Notes: a model not told the origin generated them from the sequence alone. Numbered from the stretch's first letter, positions 32,400 through 44,399 are shown. The stretch is 64,000 nt of DNA from Bufo bufo (GCF_905171765.1 NC_053390.1:510367565-510431564), one strand, 5' to 3'. A program made the numbers and translations.

Positions 32400-33640
32400 G
32401 ATGAGTGCTGTGTTTTTTCCCGCTTTTATTAGTAAAAATGTAATTTCTAATTTTCATGGTCCAATGTCAACGAGTTTGTCAATGAATTCCTTGGGGTGTA
32501 GTTTCCAAAGTGGGGTAATTTCTTGGGGATTTCACTGTACTGGTACCTCAGGGGTGTTGCATATGCAAAATGGTGCCCAAACCATTCTTCTGGGGTCAAA
32601 ATACTCACTACACTCCTAGATAAATTTCTTAAGCGGTGTTATTTCCAAAATGGGGCATATTGGGGCCTCTGCAAACCTGAAATGGTGCCAAAGGGTACAC
32701 CTTAATTTATGAGGATGGTATTTGAGTTAAGACCACATATGGGATATTTTTTAAAAAAAATCTGCATAATCAGGGTAATAAACAACAAGCCTTCTGTATA
32801 TTTTAACATCTGCTGTGTTAAAAAATAATTAAAATTGAAAATCTAGAAAAATATTTTTATATTTATTGCATTACTTGTCAGATGGTTTCTGCTGTCTCAT
32901 CCGAGAGCAGGTTATGACACAGGGAGAGAAACAGAGCTCTATATATACAGGTTTATATGATTTGGAGCCGAGTAAATCTTGACAGGATTTCAAAGAAAGA
33001 TAGTGAAAGTCCTGATTACCCATTCAGTGTGTACACAGAAAGTTGTCAATCACTATATGTGGGTGGGGTAATCAGGACTCTCACCGTCTCTCCTAGAAAT
33101 ACTGTCAGGATTTACTCTGCTTTGTACTCAAAAATCCTGCTCCAAAGAGCTCAGTCTCTCTTTTTCTATCATAGCCTGCTCTCAGATCACCTCATCTCAA
33201 ATCAGCTGACAGGTTCTCTTAACATTTTGCATTTATTCCCGTGAAACACCAGAAAGGTTAACACATTTCTTAACTGCCCTTTTCAATATTTTGAGGGATG
33301 CATATTTTAAAATGGGGTGATTATGGGGGTTTACTATGATATAGTAAGTTCAAAGCCACTTTAAAACTGAATTGGCTCCAAAAAATTGGTTTTTGGAAAT
33401 TTTATTGTAAATTTGATAAATTGCTACTAAATTTATAAACCTAATCTCACAAAAAATGAATTTGGAATGAATATCTGTTTTAAAAGAAATTCAGATTGCA
33501 ATGTACCAAAATTTGCCACTAACTAACAATTACAATGTGTCAAGAAAATCACCTGCATAAATAAAAGCATTTAAAACTTATTGTTTGATTGGCTCTGTGT
33601 TTGGGCAAAATGGTGTCAATAATAGCTTATTCTGCACTAC
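32400..33640. repeat. Old DNA-transposon repeat, interrupted
   Basis: Segments such as TTCCAAAGTGGGG, CTTCTGGGGTC and TTTCCAAAATGGGG resemble the end of the repeat at 7540-7730. Bases about 32880-33230 look like a separate inserted MITE. They begin near GTCAGATGGTTTCTGCTG and end near CAGCTGACAGGTTCT, with inverted blocks TGATTACCCATTC and GGGGTAATCAGG. No gene. Confidence 0.4.
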
Positions 33641-33644
33641 ATAG

Positions 33645-34218
33645 TGTGGGGATTCGCTCTGGTAGACAGGGTGTGCGAACGCAGTAGAGAGGCAAATTAC
33701 CAGTTCTTAAATCAAACTTCCGTGTTTATTCACACATAAAGCAAAAACAAAACTTAACTTTGCAGTCATGGTGTTAGTTCACACACAATGGAAAGTCCAC
33801 ATAGCAAAAATCACCTTGTTGGCAGTTCTGCCTCCAGCAGTCCATAGCAGGCTTTTAGGGGGCCCCTTTTCTCCTATAGATGGGTCTCAGCCCTCCAGCA
33901 CGGCACAAGCCTCAGATCCCAGCACACACACCTCCTGATCTCCACTGTCAGACGGAGGTAATCCTCCTCACCTGGCAGTGCTGGCTGGTTTTTATGCCTG
34001 GCAAAACCCGGCCTGGAACTTGGGGAGTACTCACCCACCCAGCACTTTGACTACTCCTAGTAAGAGCCGCCCCGGATCAGCTATACAGCCATATTAAGTA
34101 TTAAGATGTCAAACAGCAACTGCTGCTGACACATAAAAACCGTCTCTTACTCCACCGAGGCCGGAAACCTCGGTGACACGTACCTATCATCCACGATGAT
34201 TCCTTGTAACTTCTTACA
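33645..34218 (-). repeat. 3' LTR of Gmr1 copy 2
   Basis: The LTR is 574 bp and reads TGTAAGAAG...GAATCCCCACA on the minus strand. Preceded by the purine tract AACAAAGGGGGAGG (about 34221-34235). AATAAACACGG near 33726 is the polyadenylation signal. Confidence 0.9.
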
Positions 34219-34612
34219 TACCTCCCCCTTTGTTCAACCCTGAGGGGGTGAACACATGCCATAGAGTATATACTCGGGACAGGGCATCCGCGTTTCCCTG
34301 CAACTGCCCTGCCCTGTGTTCTACAGAGAACTTAAAGTTTTGTAAGGACAGGAACCACCTGCTGACTCGGGCATTTCTCTCTTTGGCCTGGCTCATCCAC
34401 TTGAGAGAGGAGTGGTCGGTCACCAGGAGGAATGTTCTCCCCAACAAAAAGTTGCGGAGAGACTCGAGTGCCCACTTGATAGCTAGGCACTCTCTGTCCA
34501 CTATACTGTACCTGGTCTTGGCTGGGGTGAGCTTGCGGCTTAGGAAGACAACGGGATGCTCCTCCCCGTTGACTTCCTGAGACAGTACAGCACCGAGGCC
34601 TACTTTAATGGT
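34219..34612 (-). pseudogene. RNase H remnant of Gmr1 copy 2
   Basis: Reads RYSIVDRECLAIKWALESLR, LLVTDHSSLKWMSQAKE and QGNADALSRVYTLW. The first aspartate block is cut at the deletion joint near 34612, where sequence passes directly to integrase. Confidence 0.85.
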
Positions 34613-35600
34613 GCATCTACAGTGTGGGTTGCTGTTCCCACACCTCTTTGGCTACGTCCAACAAACCGCGAGGATGTTTGCCATATAGCAATTCAAAGGG
34701 CGAGAACCCAGTAGAGGCCTGGGGCACCTCTTGCACAGCAAACATGAGATAGGGCAGAAGAAGGTCCCAGTCCTTCCCATCTTTAGACACCACCCTTTTT
34801 AACATGGTTTTTAATGTTTTATTAAACCTTTCAACCTGACCGTCCATTTGCGGATGGTAAACGGACATCTGTAACTGTTTGATATGCAGTAGCTTACAGA
34901 GCTCCCTCACGACCTTAGACATAACAGGGGTCCCCTAGTCAGTCAGAACCTCTTTAGGTAGCCCCACTCAGGAGAACATTTCTATTAGCTCCTTAGCTGT
35001 CAGTTTAGCCGATGTATGGAGCAGTGGCACCGTCTCCGGGTACTGAGTGGCATAATCTAGGACGATCAGGATGTGTTGGTGTCATCTAGCAGACTTCGGT
35101 ACTGGGCCTACGAGGTCCATCGCGATTTGCTGAAACAGTACCTCGATGATCTGGAGAGGTACCAAAGGACTGCTGAAAATATGCTGGGGGCTAGTTGCCT
35201 GGCAGGTCGGGCAAGACTTACAGAATTCGTCCACCTCTCTAAACACACTGGGCCAGTAAAACTGTTGTAGTATCCGGTCCTGTGTTTTCTGCATTCCCAG
35301 ATGCCCCCCGAGAACATGTTGGTGGGCTAACTCTAACACATATTAGCGATAAGCCTGGGGCACCAATAACTGTTCAATATGTTCACCCCGCAGTTGGTTT
35401 ACCTGATACAACACATCCTGATGAACCACAAATCGGGGAAATACCGAATCTGTGCCCAGTTGTTGTGGTTCACCATCTACTATTAAAACATTTCCCCGTG
35501 CTCGGGATAGAGTTGGGTCTCTGAGTTGTACAGTACCAGACACATTAAGGTCGGCCAGCTCAGGCCCCAGCGGAAAGTCCTCTACATCTCCCACCATTAC
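34613..35600 (-). pseudogene. Integrase remnant of Gmr1 copy 2
   Basis: Zinc-binding part HQHVLGGHLGMQKTQDRILQ and CKSCPTCQ (HHCC, 35339-35200), core AMDLVGPVPKS (aspartate), then VERFNKTLKTMLKRVV (glutamate, about 34830). Ends at WEQQPTL, where the deletion removes the C-terminal domain. A frameshift and a stop (near 35082 and 34925) are present. Confidence 0.85.
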
Positions 35601-35783
35601 ATTCAGTGGGGTTGTCCCCCCTCTTCCACCGAAGTGGCAGTCACCCCTACCGCTGGCCCTTCGGCCTTGGGTGCCCAGGGTTCTGGCCTCCCTCTGGAGT
35701 CAGGCCACTCTGCTGGGGTTACCCCTGTCTCATAGGTATCAGTCACTCTCGTAGCAGGCCACAGTGCCGGGAAGTCTCTCCCT
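35601..35783 (-). pseudogene. Protease-integrase spacer of Gmr1 copy 2
   Basis: Homologous to 30760-30930. Reads LIIGRDFPALWPATRVTDTY on the minus strand. Cut by the hAT-like insertion at 35792. Confidence 0.6.
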
Positions 35784-35791
35784 ATTATAAG

Positions 35792-37542
35792 TAGTGATGA
35801 GCGGGAGGTGCCATATTCGGTTTCGCGATATTTCGCGAATATTCGCATGAATATTCGTGTTATATTCGTCGAAATCGAATATTCGCAATTATTCCAATTA
35901 TCGCGAAATTATTTTTCGCATATTGCGAAAATTTATCTTGATAGTATAAGGCAACGTTCCTATGCTAATGACTATGGCTAGGCTAATATGTGTATATTAC
36001 GAAATTTTGTAATATTGCTCTAACTTCGTCTCTTAGAATATTACGAATATTCTAAAAGACGAAGTTAGAGCAATATTAAGAACATTTGCAAAAGTCGAAA
36101 TTGCGATGCGAGTAATATAACACGAAATAGTCGCATGAAGATTTAAACTTAGCACTGCTATATTCCATATTCTAGCCTAATATGGAATATAGCTGTGTTA
36201 AGTTAGCACTGCTATATTCCATATTAGGCTAGAATATGGAATATAGCTGTGCTAAATTGAAATCTTCATGCGACTATTTCGTGTTATATTACTCGCATCG
36301 CAATTTCGACTTTTGCAAATGTTCTTAATATTGCTCTAACTTCGTCTTTTAGAATATTCGTAATATTCTAAAAGATGAAGTTAGAGCAATATTACGAAAT
36401 TTCGTAAAATACACATAGATTGTATTTAAGCTAATATACTGCTATAGTAATAATTTTTAATAGTGTACATATTTTACAAAACTTAAGTTCAGAAGAGGCA
36501 AAAAAAATTACAGGAAAAAAAAGGGATTATAGCACTATATTAGCTAAATTACAATCTATATGTGTATTTTAAGAAATTTCGTAATATTGCTCTAACTTCG
36601 TCTTTTAGAATATTCGTAATATTCTAAGAGACGAAGTTAGAGCAATATTACGAAATTTCTAAAAGACGAAGTTAGAGCAATATTAAGAACATTTGAAAAA
36701 GTCGAAATTGCGATGCGACTAATATAACACGAAATATTCGCATGAAGATTTCAACTTAGCACAGCTATACTCCATATTCTAGCCTAATATGGAATATAGC
36801 AGTGCTAACTTAGCACAGCTATATTCCATATTAGGCTAGAATATGGAGTATAGCAGTGCTAAGTTGAAATCTTCATGCGAATATTTCGTGTTATATTACT
36901 CGATGCGTTCTATTAAATTGCGATGCGACTAATATAACACGAAATATTCGCATGAAGATTTCAACTTAGCGCTGCTAAGTTGAAATCTTCATGCGAATAT
37001 TTCGTGTTATATTACTCGATGCGTTCTATTAAATTGCGATGCGACTAATATAACACGAAATATTCGCATGAAGATTTCAACTTAGCACAGCTATACTCCA
37101 TATTCTAGCCTAATATAGAATATAGCAGTGCTAACTTAGCACAGCTATATTCCATATTGGGATAGAATATGGAGTATAGCAGTGCTAAGTTGAAATCTTC
37201 ATGCGAATATTTCGTGTTATATTACTCGCATCGCAATTGCGACTATTGCGAAATTTCGTAAAATACACATATAGATTAGATTGTAATTTAGCTAATATGG
37301 AATATAGCAGTAAGTTGAAAGCGCCACTGACTGGAGCAGCCAGGAAGCCAGGAATCCAAAGGACAGGTAAGAACAACTTTAGGGAAGTGGGAAAGAAAAA
37401 AATATAATAAAAAAAAAAAAAGAAAAAAAACGAATATTCTATTTCGCGAATATATAGAACGATATTCTAAATATTCGCGAAATCTCGAAATTGCGATATT
37501 CGAGAAAAAAATTCGCAATTCGAATATTCGCGCTCAACACTA
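35792..37542. mobile_element. hAT-like foldback element with 8-bp target duplication
   Basis: The element is 1751 bp, with ATTATAAG at 35784-35791 and 37543-37550. Ends TAGTGATGAGCG and, on the other strand, TAGTGTTGAGCG. An 8-bp duplication and these ends fit hAT. The interior has nested inverted and tandem modules (ATAACACGAAATATTCGCAT, ATGGAATATAGC, TCTAACTTCGTCTTTTAG) and no transposase. Copy 1 at 30930 shows the empty site. Confidence 0.85.
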
Positions 37543-37550
37543 ATTATAAG

Positions 37551-37960
37551 TTCATAGTGTAAATTTGTGGCAACTGCCACTTCGAGAGTACACCTGCCGG
37601 CCCCTGTGGTTAGAGACATCAGGGCGGTGGGATAGTCTTTTAAGTCTCCATGGATGCACATGACCAGACTTTCCGGCCAGTATACTCCGTGGACCGTACC
37701 AGGGGAGCCCTTACTAGGAACACCAGACTCCTTGAGTCCAGCAGAGCCTCCACTGGAGTGTCTCCCACTTCCACCCTGCACAAGTGGTTTAGAGTTTCTG
37801 GGGTACCTGCTGCACACAGCTTCCTGGCATATAATGACTGACGGTAGCCATAGTTAGTATCCATGGGTTCCACCTGATGTGGACAGTCAGCTCTTACATG
37901 GCCAGGCTCCTGACACCACCAGCAGACTATCGGAGCCAGGTTCATAGGGGGTACATCCTG
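37551..37960 (-). pseudogene. Zinc knuckle and protease of Gmr1 copy 2
   Basis: CWWCQEPGHVRADCP zinc knuckle (about 37905), then VEVGDTPVEALLDSRSLVFL, where the protease active site reads DSRS instead of DSGS in copy 1, so the catalytic glycine is changed. Followed by a homologue of the copy 1 protease region up to the hAT-like element. Confidence 0.8.
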
Positions 37961-38750
37961 GGTGGGTTTGGTTGGTATAAGTCGCCGGGTCTGAGATGGA
38001 AATTTACGGGGTTTTACTGCCCCCCTCCCAAAAGAACCCCCCGTAATATTCGTAGTGCTCCACCAGGTCCACCATTTTCAGGGCATTGCCAGGAGACACC
38101 TAGCAGATCCAGTGCTGGAGAGGCGGTGGCAGAGCCCTCCAGAACATATCAGCCAATAGTCTATCCAGCATAGCCGTGGGACTCAGCACATCAGGCTGTA
38201 GCCACTTTTGCAAGAGGTGGAATAAGTTATAATACTGGGGTCTCGCAGGCTCTGCCGGCTTAGACCCCCACTGATGTACCCACTGGGCCTGGACCAACAC
38301 ATTCACCCCCACTCTTGCCAAAATCTCACCCTTTACTTTTTGGTAGTCATCCGCTTAATCTTCTGGCCTGTCGAAATACACTCTCTGGAAATCGGATGCC
38401 AGGAATGGAGAGATGACCTCAGCCCACTCGTCTCGGGGTAGCTTATCCCTGATGGCCACTTTCTCGTACATCGCCAGGTAGGTTTCGATATCGTCTGCGG
38501 GGGTCATCTTAGGAATCGCGACACAGACTCCTTTACGGCCATCGTGGACGTTCGGGGTTGCTCCTGCTGTCTGCAAAGCCATCACATGTTGTAGCAGCAA
38601 CTGGTTGGTCTCCTGCTGCTGCTTATTAGCCTCGCGTTGGTGCAGGTTTGTCTCTCGCTGTTGCAGATTAGCCTCCATGAGGGTCTTCACAACAGCCTCG
38701 ATTTTGTCATGGGGCACTGGTTGTAATACAGCTGGTTTAATGTACGACAT
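37961..38750 (-). pseudogene. Gag with SCAN-like segment, Gmr1 copy 2
   Basis: N-terminal part 38750-38355 reads SYIKPAVLQPVPHDKIEA, then a QRETNLHQREANKQQQETNQ coiled-coil-like stretch and TPADDIETYLAMYE. After a stop near 38355 the SCAN-like part follows: YYNLFHLLQKWLQPDVLSPT, ADMFWRALPPPLQHWIC. More complete at the N-terminus than copy 1. Confidence 0.8.
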
Positions 38751-38834
38751 ACAACTGTGCCTGGAAAAATGCAGAACCCAAAAATATCGTTGTTCACGCC
38801 AGCCTCACTGCTTATGCACGCATGCTCCACCAAT

Positions 38835-39397
38835 TGTGGGGATTCGCTCTGGTAGACAGGGTGTGCGGACGTAGTACAGAGGCAAATTGCCAGTTCTTAA
38901 ATCAAACTTCCGTGTTTATTCACACATAAAGCAAAAACAAAACATCACTTTGCAGTCTTGGTGTTAGTTCACACACAATGAAAAGTCCACATCACCTTGC
39001 TGGCAGTTCTGCATCCAGCAGTCCATAGCAGGCTTTTAGGAGCCCGTTTCCTCTACAGACGGGTCTCCACCCTCCAGCATGGCACAAGCCTCAGATCCCA
39101 GCACACACACCTCCTGAGCTCCACTGTCAGACGGAGGTAATCCTACTCACCTGGCAGTGCTGGCTGTTTTTTTTGCCTGGCAAAACCTGGCCTGGAACAT
39201 GGGGAGTAGTCACCCACCCAGCACTTTGACTACTCCCAGTAAGAGCTGTCCCGGATCAGCTATACAGCCATATTAAGTATTAAAGTTTCAAACAGCAACT
39301 GCTGCTGACACATAAAAACCGGCTCTTACTCCACCGAGGCCAGGAACCTCGGTGACACATACCTATCATCCACGATGATTCCTTGTACCTTCTTACA
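38835..39397 (-). repeat. 5' LTR of Gmr1 copy 2
   Basis: 563 bp, closely matching 33645-34218. On the minus strand the sequence after the LTR is ATTGGTGGAGCATGCG, the expected place of the primer-binding site. I cannot name the tRNA. Confidence 0.88.
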
Positions 39398-39518
39398 ATA
39401 GGCAAAACATTTCTGTAATATTTTAAACTGTTTAGCTGACCACATGTACAGTGTCTTGAAAAAGTATTCATACCCCTTGAACGTTTTCAAATTTTTTCAT
39501 GTTACACCCACAAACTTA

Positions 39519-39808
39519 GGCTCCATTCACACGTCTGTGGTGTGTTGCGGATCCGCAACACACCCGCCCAGCACCCCTATAGAAATGCCTATTCTTGTCA
39601 CAAGCTGCGGACAAGAATAGGACATGTTCTATCTTTTGCGGAGCTGCGGACTCGAAGATCGGGGCACCGCTCCGCAAATGTTGATGCGGACAGCACACTG
39701 TGTGCTGTCCGCATCCATTCCGTCCACATAGAAAATGAATGGGTCCGCACCCGTTCCGCAAAATTGCGGAACGGATGCGGACCCATTTGCGGACGTGTGA
39801 ATGGAGTC
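39519..39808. mobile_element. Foldback MITE, TTA target duplication
   Basis: The element is 290 bp, with TTA at 39516-39518 and 39809-39811. Ends GGCTCCATTCACACGTC and, on the other strand, GACTCCATTCACACGTCC. The first 10 bases match the palindrome inside the satellite of the TTAA transposons. Confidence 0.8.
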
Positions 39809-39949
39809 TTAAATGTATTTTATTGTGATTTTGTGATAGACCAACACAAAGTAGGTGTGGAGTGAAAATAAAATGATACATGGTTTTCAAAATTGGAACC
39901 TGTTGTGTGTATTTGTATTCAGCCCTACTGAGTCGATACTTTGTAGGAC

Positions 39950-41150
39950 CACCTTTTGCTGCAATTACAGCTGCACGTCTTTTGGAGTACAGTATGTCTC
40001 TACCAGCTTTTCACATTTAGAAATCTATGCCCACTCTTCTTTGCAAAGCAGCTCAAGCTCAGCCAGAATGGATGGAAAGCGTCTGTGAACAGCAGTATTC
40101 AAGTCTTTCCACAGATTTAGGTCTAGACTTTGACTGGGCCATTCTAACACATGAATATGCTTTGATCTAAACCATTCCATTGTAGTTCTGGCTCAGGCTC
40201 ATTGTCCTGCTGGAAGGTTAACCTCCACCCAGTCTCAAGTCTTTTACAGCCTCTAACATTTTTTCCTCCAGGATTGCCCTCTGTTTCACTTCATCCATCT
40301 TCCCATTAACTCTGACCAGCTTCCCTGACCTGCTGAAGAGAAGCATCCCCACAGCATGATGCTGTCACCACCATGTTTCACGGTGAGGATGGTGTGTTCA
40401 GGGTGATATTCAATATTAGTTTTCAGACACATATATCGTTTTGTATTTAGGCCAAAAAGTTCCACTTTGGTCTCATCTGACCAGAACACCTTCTTCCACA
40501 TGTTTGCTATGTCCCCTACATAGCTTGTGGAAAAATGCAAACAGGACTTCTTATAGCTTCCTTTGAAAAATAGTTATCTTCTTGCCACTGTTCCATAAAG
40601 GCCAGATTTGTGGAGTACATGAATAATAGTTGTCCTGTGGACAGATTCTCCCAGCTGAGCTGTGGATCTCTGCAGCTTCTATTGGTGGCTTCTCTAATTA
40701 GTGCTTTCTTTTCCTGTGCTGTCAGTTTATGTGGATGGCTATATCTTGGTAGGTTTGCAGTTGTGCCATACTCCTTCCATTTTTGGATGATGGATTAAAC
40801 AATGCTCCGAGAGATATTAAAGGGGTATTCCCATCTTAGGACAATGCTAGGATATGCCCCCATTGTCTGATAGGTTGGGTGCGCTCGGCTATTTTCGGCA
40901 GCCCCATAGAAATGAATGGAGGGATGCTGGGCATGCGCAGTGCGCCCTCCGTTCATTTCCCCGATCCGTTCTCATGGTAGGTGTGGGTCTCAGCGGTGGG
41001 ACCCGCCCCTGTCAGAAAATGGGGGCATATCCTAGCGATATGCCCCCATTGTCTGAGATTGGACAACGCCTTTAACCAAACCCTGCTTTACACTTCTCCA
41101 CAACTTTATCCCGGACCTGTCCGGCGTGTTACTTGTTTTTTATGATGCTG
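39950..41150 (-). pseudogene. Tc1-like transposase, decayed
   Basis: Best piece at 40540-40286: [17 protein letters not shown] with the first DDE aspartate, then [20 protein letters not shown]. The rest is spread over other frames and split by the MITE at 40821. Inactive. Confidence 0.75.
40821..41071. mobile_element. TTAA-flanked MITE (AGGGG family)
   Basis: The element is 251 bp, with TTAA at 40817-40820 and 41072-41075. Ends AGGGGTATTCCCATC and, on the other strand, AGGCGTTGTCCAATC. Contains the GGATATGCCCCCATTGTCTG block twice in inverse order. Confidence 0.7.
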
Positions 41151-41645
41151 TTTGATCACTAAATGTTCACTAACAAACCTTACTGAGAATAAATCACACA
41201 CAGGTGAACTCTACATATTAGGTGATTTCTGGAGGAAATTGGTCACACTGGATTTTATTTAGGGGGATCAGAGTACAAGGGGCTGAAGACAAATGCATGC
41301 CACACTTTTCAGATTTTTATTTATTAAAAATGTTGAAAACCATGCATCTTTTCACTTCGCACATACTTGCTACTTGGTGTTCACATAAAATCCTGATAAA
41401 ATACATTAAAGGTTGTGGGAGTACTATGAAACAATGTGGAACAGTTCAAGGGGTATGAGTGCTTTCTGAAAGCACTGTAGGTGCTATAAATGGGGTGCTT
41501 TAAAACCTTTCTTTGTATATTCACATGTGGCAGACTTGCATAAATTTCCATACTTCCAAATGGTGCAGTTTCTGCAGCAAGTACATATATTTCCACAATT
41601 TTAGCAGAAACATGTATTCACAAGGTGCTTAATTGCTACACCAAT

Positions 41646-41957
41646 AAATTCCCATCTCAGACAATGGGGGCATAGGATACCCGCACCTACAACAAGAACG
41701 AAGCTGGGAGCGCTGTGGCTGGAGGACACTGCACATGCGCGGCCCATGCTGTCGTTCATTTCTATGGGGCAGTTGGCAATTTTCGGCGGCCCCTTAGAAA
41801 TGAATGGAGGGCGGCTGCGCATGCGCAGTGCGCCCTCTGTTTATTTCCCGGCTCCGTTCTCATTGTAGGTGCGGGTCCCAGCGGTGGGACCCGCACCTAT
41901 CAGACAATAGGGCCATATCCTAGCGATATTCCCCCATTGTCTGAGATGGGAAAACCC
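41646..41957. mobile_element. Second AGGGG-family MITE, left end eroded
   Basis: Related to 40821-41071: TTCCCATCTCAGACAATGGG at the left, and CCCCCATTGTCTGAGATGGG then AAAACCCCTTTAA at the right. The left TTAAAGGGG is missing. Confidence 0.6.
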
Positions 41958-42148
41958 CTTTAATGCCTTGTGTGAATAACCTGTACGAGGCCATGGCCAC
42001 ATGTTCAGGTTTTATGATGCAGTTTTGTAAATTTAGGAGTAGATCCTAAATGTAGTGAAGGTATTAAGGACAGATCAGAGCCGTAGTTATGGGTCCAGCA
42101 CGGGGAAGAAATAATACATCCATCCCCTGAGTGGGCCATCAACCCAGG
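41958..42148. other. Short unassigned spacer
   Basis: No recognisable feature between the two MITEs. Confidence 0.4.
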
Positions 42149-42151
42149 TAA

Positions 42152-42615
42152 GGCTACTTTCAGATTAGCGTTTTTTGCGGATCCGTCATGGATCTGCAAA
42201 AACGCTTCCGTTACAATAATACAACCGCATGCATCCGTCATGAACGGATCTGGTTGTATTATGTCTTCTATAGCCATGACGGATCCATCATAAACACCAT
42301 TGAAAGTCAATGGGGGACGATCCGTTTTCTATTGTGTCAGAGAAAATTGATCCATCCCCATTGACTTACATTGTGTGTCAGGACGGATCCGTTTGGCTCC
42401 GCTTCGTCAGGCGGACAGCAAAATGCTGCAGGCAGCGTTTTGATGTCCGCCCCCAGAGCGGAATGGTGACTGAACGGAGGCAAACTGATGCATTCTGAGC
42501 GGATCCTTTTCCATTCAGAATGCATTAGGGCAAAACTGATCTGTTTTGGACCGCTTGTGAGAGCCCTGAACGGATCTCACAAACGGAAAACCAAAACGCT
42601 AGTTTGAAAGTAGCC
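42152..42615. mobile_element. Foldback MITE (GGCTACTTTCA family)
   Basis: Ends GGCTACTTTCAGATTAGCG and, on the other strand, GGCTACTTTCAAACTAGCG. Preceded by TAA and followed by TTA, consistent with a TWA target with one changed base. Same family as 53588-53979. Confidence 0.7.
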
Positions 42616-42732
42616 TTACACCACAGCATGACCACTTTCCATACTATTAAATAGTAAATGAATATTATTACAATACCATTACTAAGCAAAACACTGTACA
42701 AAGACCAATATTACCACCGTATATACCACTAT

Positions 42733-43438
42733 ACAGGGTGGTCCAAAAGTATGGAGACAACTGAATAAATGGAAAATGGTGTTTGGGAAAACTATGTGTG
42801 TGGCGTGTTACTAAGGAGAAGGGAACAAGTCTGTAAGGAACATTGTCCAGCACGGTGGCCATTTTGAAAGCTGCAATTTTGAAACCTATTCGATATTTTC
42901 AAATGAGAAAGAGTGCATGTGACATGTGTATCTGATTTGATGTGGAATCCAAATCTGTGATTAAAGGTGATGTATTTTTATTCCTGCCAAAATTATTAAC
43001 AATTTCCTTTGTTATAGATATGGCTGTGAGATTTACACGCGAGGAGAGGACAGGGATTGTCCTGATCTCCGGGGAGCGCAGTATCTGAGTCATTGCAACA
43101 AATTTCAATGCTCGGCATCCTAACAGACCACCCATCCGCGATCGTACAGTTGGCAAATTGCTTGTCAAATTTCACCAACCAGGTTTTGTGCTGTCAAGTG
43201 ATGTCAAGTCCAGTGAAAATCCAGAGTGTGATGCACATGCAATAGCGGATCCCTGACATTTGTGCAGACATTTCTCCTGAGGTGTTGCTACCATTGCATT
43301 TTGAATTGGAGAAGAGGATGGCCTTGATGATTCGAAACAACGGGGAGCACATTGAGCATATCCTGTAGTGAATCGTCATTATGTTCCATGTCACAGAAAA
43401 ATTGTTAAAAACTTTGGCGGGAATAAAGGACATTACAT
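42733..43438 (+). pseudogene. DNA transposon remnant with N-terminal transposase piece
   Basis: Left end ACAGGGTGGTCCAAAAGTAT. From 43019 it reads MAVRFTREERTGIVLISGER and then NFNARHPNRPPIRDRTVGKL. This matches the helix-turn-helix style at the start of transposases with a DUF4817-like domain. The frame stops early (TGA after ERSI), and the catalytic part is missing, with unrelated order downstream. Internally deleted and inactive. Confidence 0.55.
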
Positions 43439-43442
43439 TTAA

Positions 43443-44129
43443 AGACTATGTACACCTTCGGGGCAATTTTTTTTTATGATTGCATTTTACTTAGTAAGGT
43501 AAGGATTAAGCTTTAATGAGTGCTTATAAGGTCAGAGAGCAGAGATAAGGAGCCCGTCAGCTTCCTGCCTGATAGTGCAGAGAGAAAAATCAGATCCTGC
43601 TAATAGAGCATCTCAGCTCATACACCTCATAATGAAATTGCCCCCAAAGGTGTACATAGCCTTGAAGCACATCTGTGGAGTCCTCATCAAATTCTCTATC
43701 AGATACACATGTCATATGCATCCCTTTGCATTTGAAAATATCGACTTGATTCCAAATAGATAACGTGTTGGACACCGCCCCTCACAGCAAGCGTCCGCCT
43801 CTCAGTGCGCCTGTGCCGATTGAATACTGTTACGGCGCAGGCGCCAGATTTTGAATGCAAACAGGGCCAGCAGAGAAATATCCCATCCGCTGGCCCTGTC
43901 AATCAACATGCGGAGGGCGCGTCATTATGATAGGAGGATGCGGCTGCTACCAGCAAGTAGCCGCCCTACTTGCTGGTAGACAGGTAATTTACATATTATA
44001 AAAGTATGTTTTTAGCAGAATCTACTGAACTAAAATGATTAATCACAATATGTATGGATAAATCGCAGTATAGGGATTATAAGTACACAAAAAAAAATAA
44101 AAAATGTTTAGTGGGGTGACAGAAGCCCT
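43443..44129. mobile_element. TTAA-flanked MITE
   Basis: TTAA at 43439-43442 and 44130-44133. Left end AGACTATGTACACCTTCGG, right end (other strand) AGGGCTTCTGTCACC. An inverted internal match, CCAAAGGTGTACATAG, lies near 43645. Non-coding. Confidence 0.5.
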
Positions 44130-44399
44130 TTAACCAATGACTGAGTCCATGTCTCTGATTCGTAATCATTCATTTTTCCCATCTTCTCCATCTGCGACCA
44201 CCATGATTTCTTCCAGCCATGATATTGCAGCAGACACATTTTTGGCTCCTTACTTTTTAACCATCATACCTTTCCCAAACCTACACAAACTCCCCATCCT
44301 CCTGATAACCCAATTCTGTGCCTGGTGTGGCCTCATCACTGTATCTGCTGCATGGCACGGTGCCCCCCAAATATTGTGCTAAATGCTACTTATTGTATT

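Larger units (their letters stand above)
33645..39397 (-). mobile_element. Gmr1-type Ty3/Gypsy retrotransposon, copy 2
   Basis: Has two LTRs (33645-34218 and 38835-39397) and a 4-bp duplication, ATAG (33641-33644 and 39398-39401). On the minus strand: gag, zinc knuckle, protease, then integrase, then RNase H. The reverse transcriptase and the end of integrase are deleted. Split by a hAT-like foldback at 35792-37542. Confidence 0.9.
39449..41477 (-). mobile_element. Tc1-like transposon with two nested MITEs
   Basis: The element is 2029 bp between TA dinucleotides (39447-39448, 41478-41479). Ends CAGTGTCTTGAAAAAGTATT and, on the other strand, CAGTGCTTTCAGAAAGCACT. Contains a transposase remnant on the minus strand and MITEs at 39519-39808 and 40821-41071. 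Confidence 0.8.
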
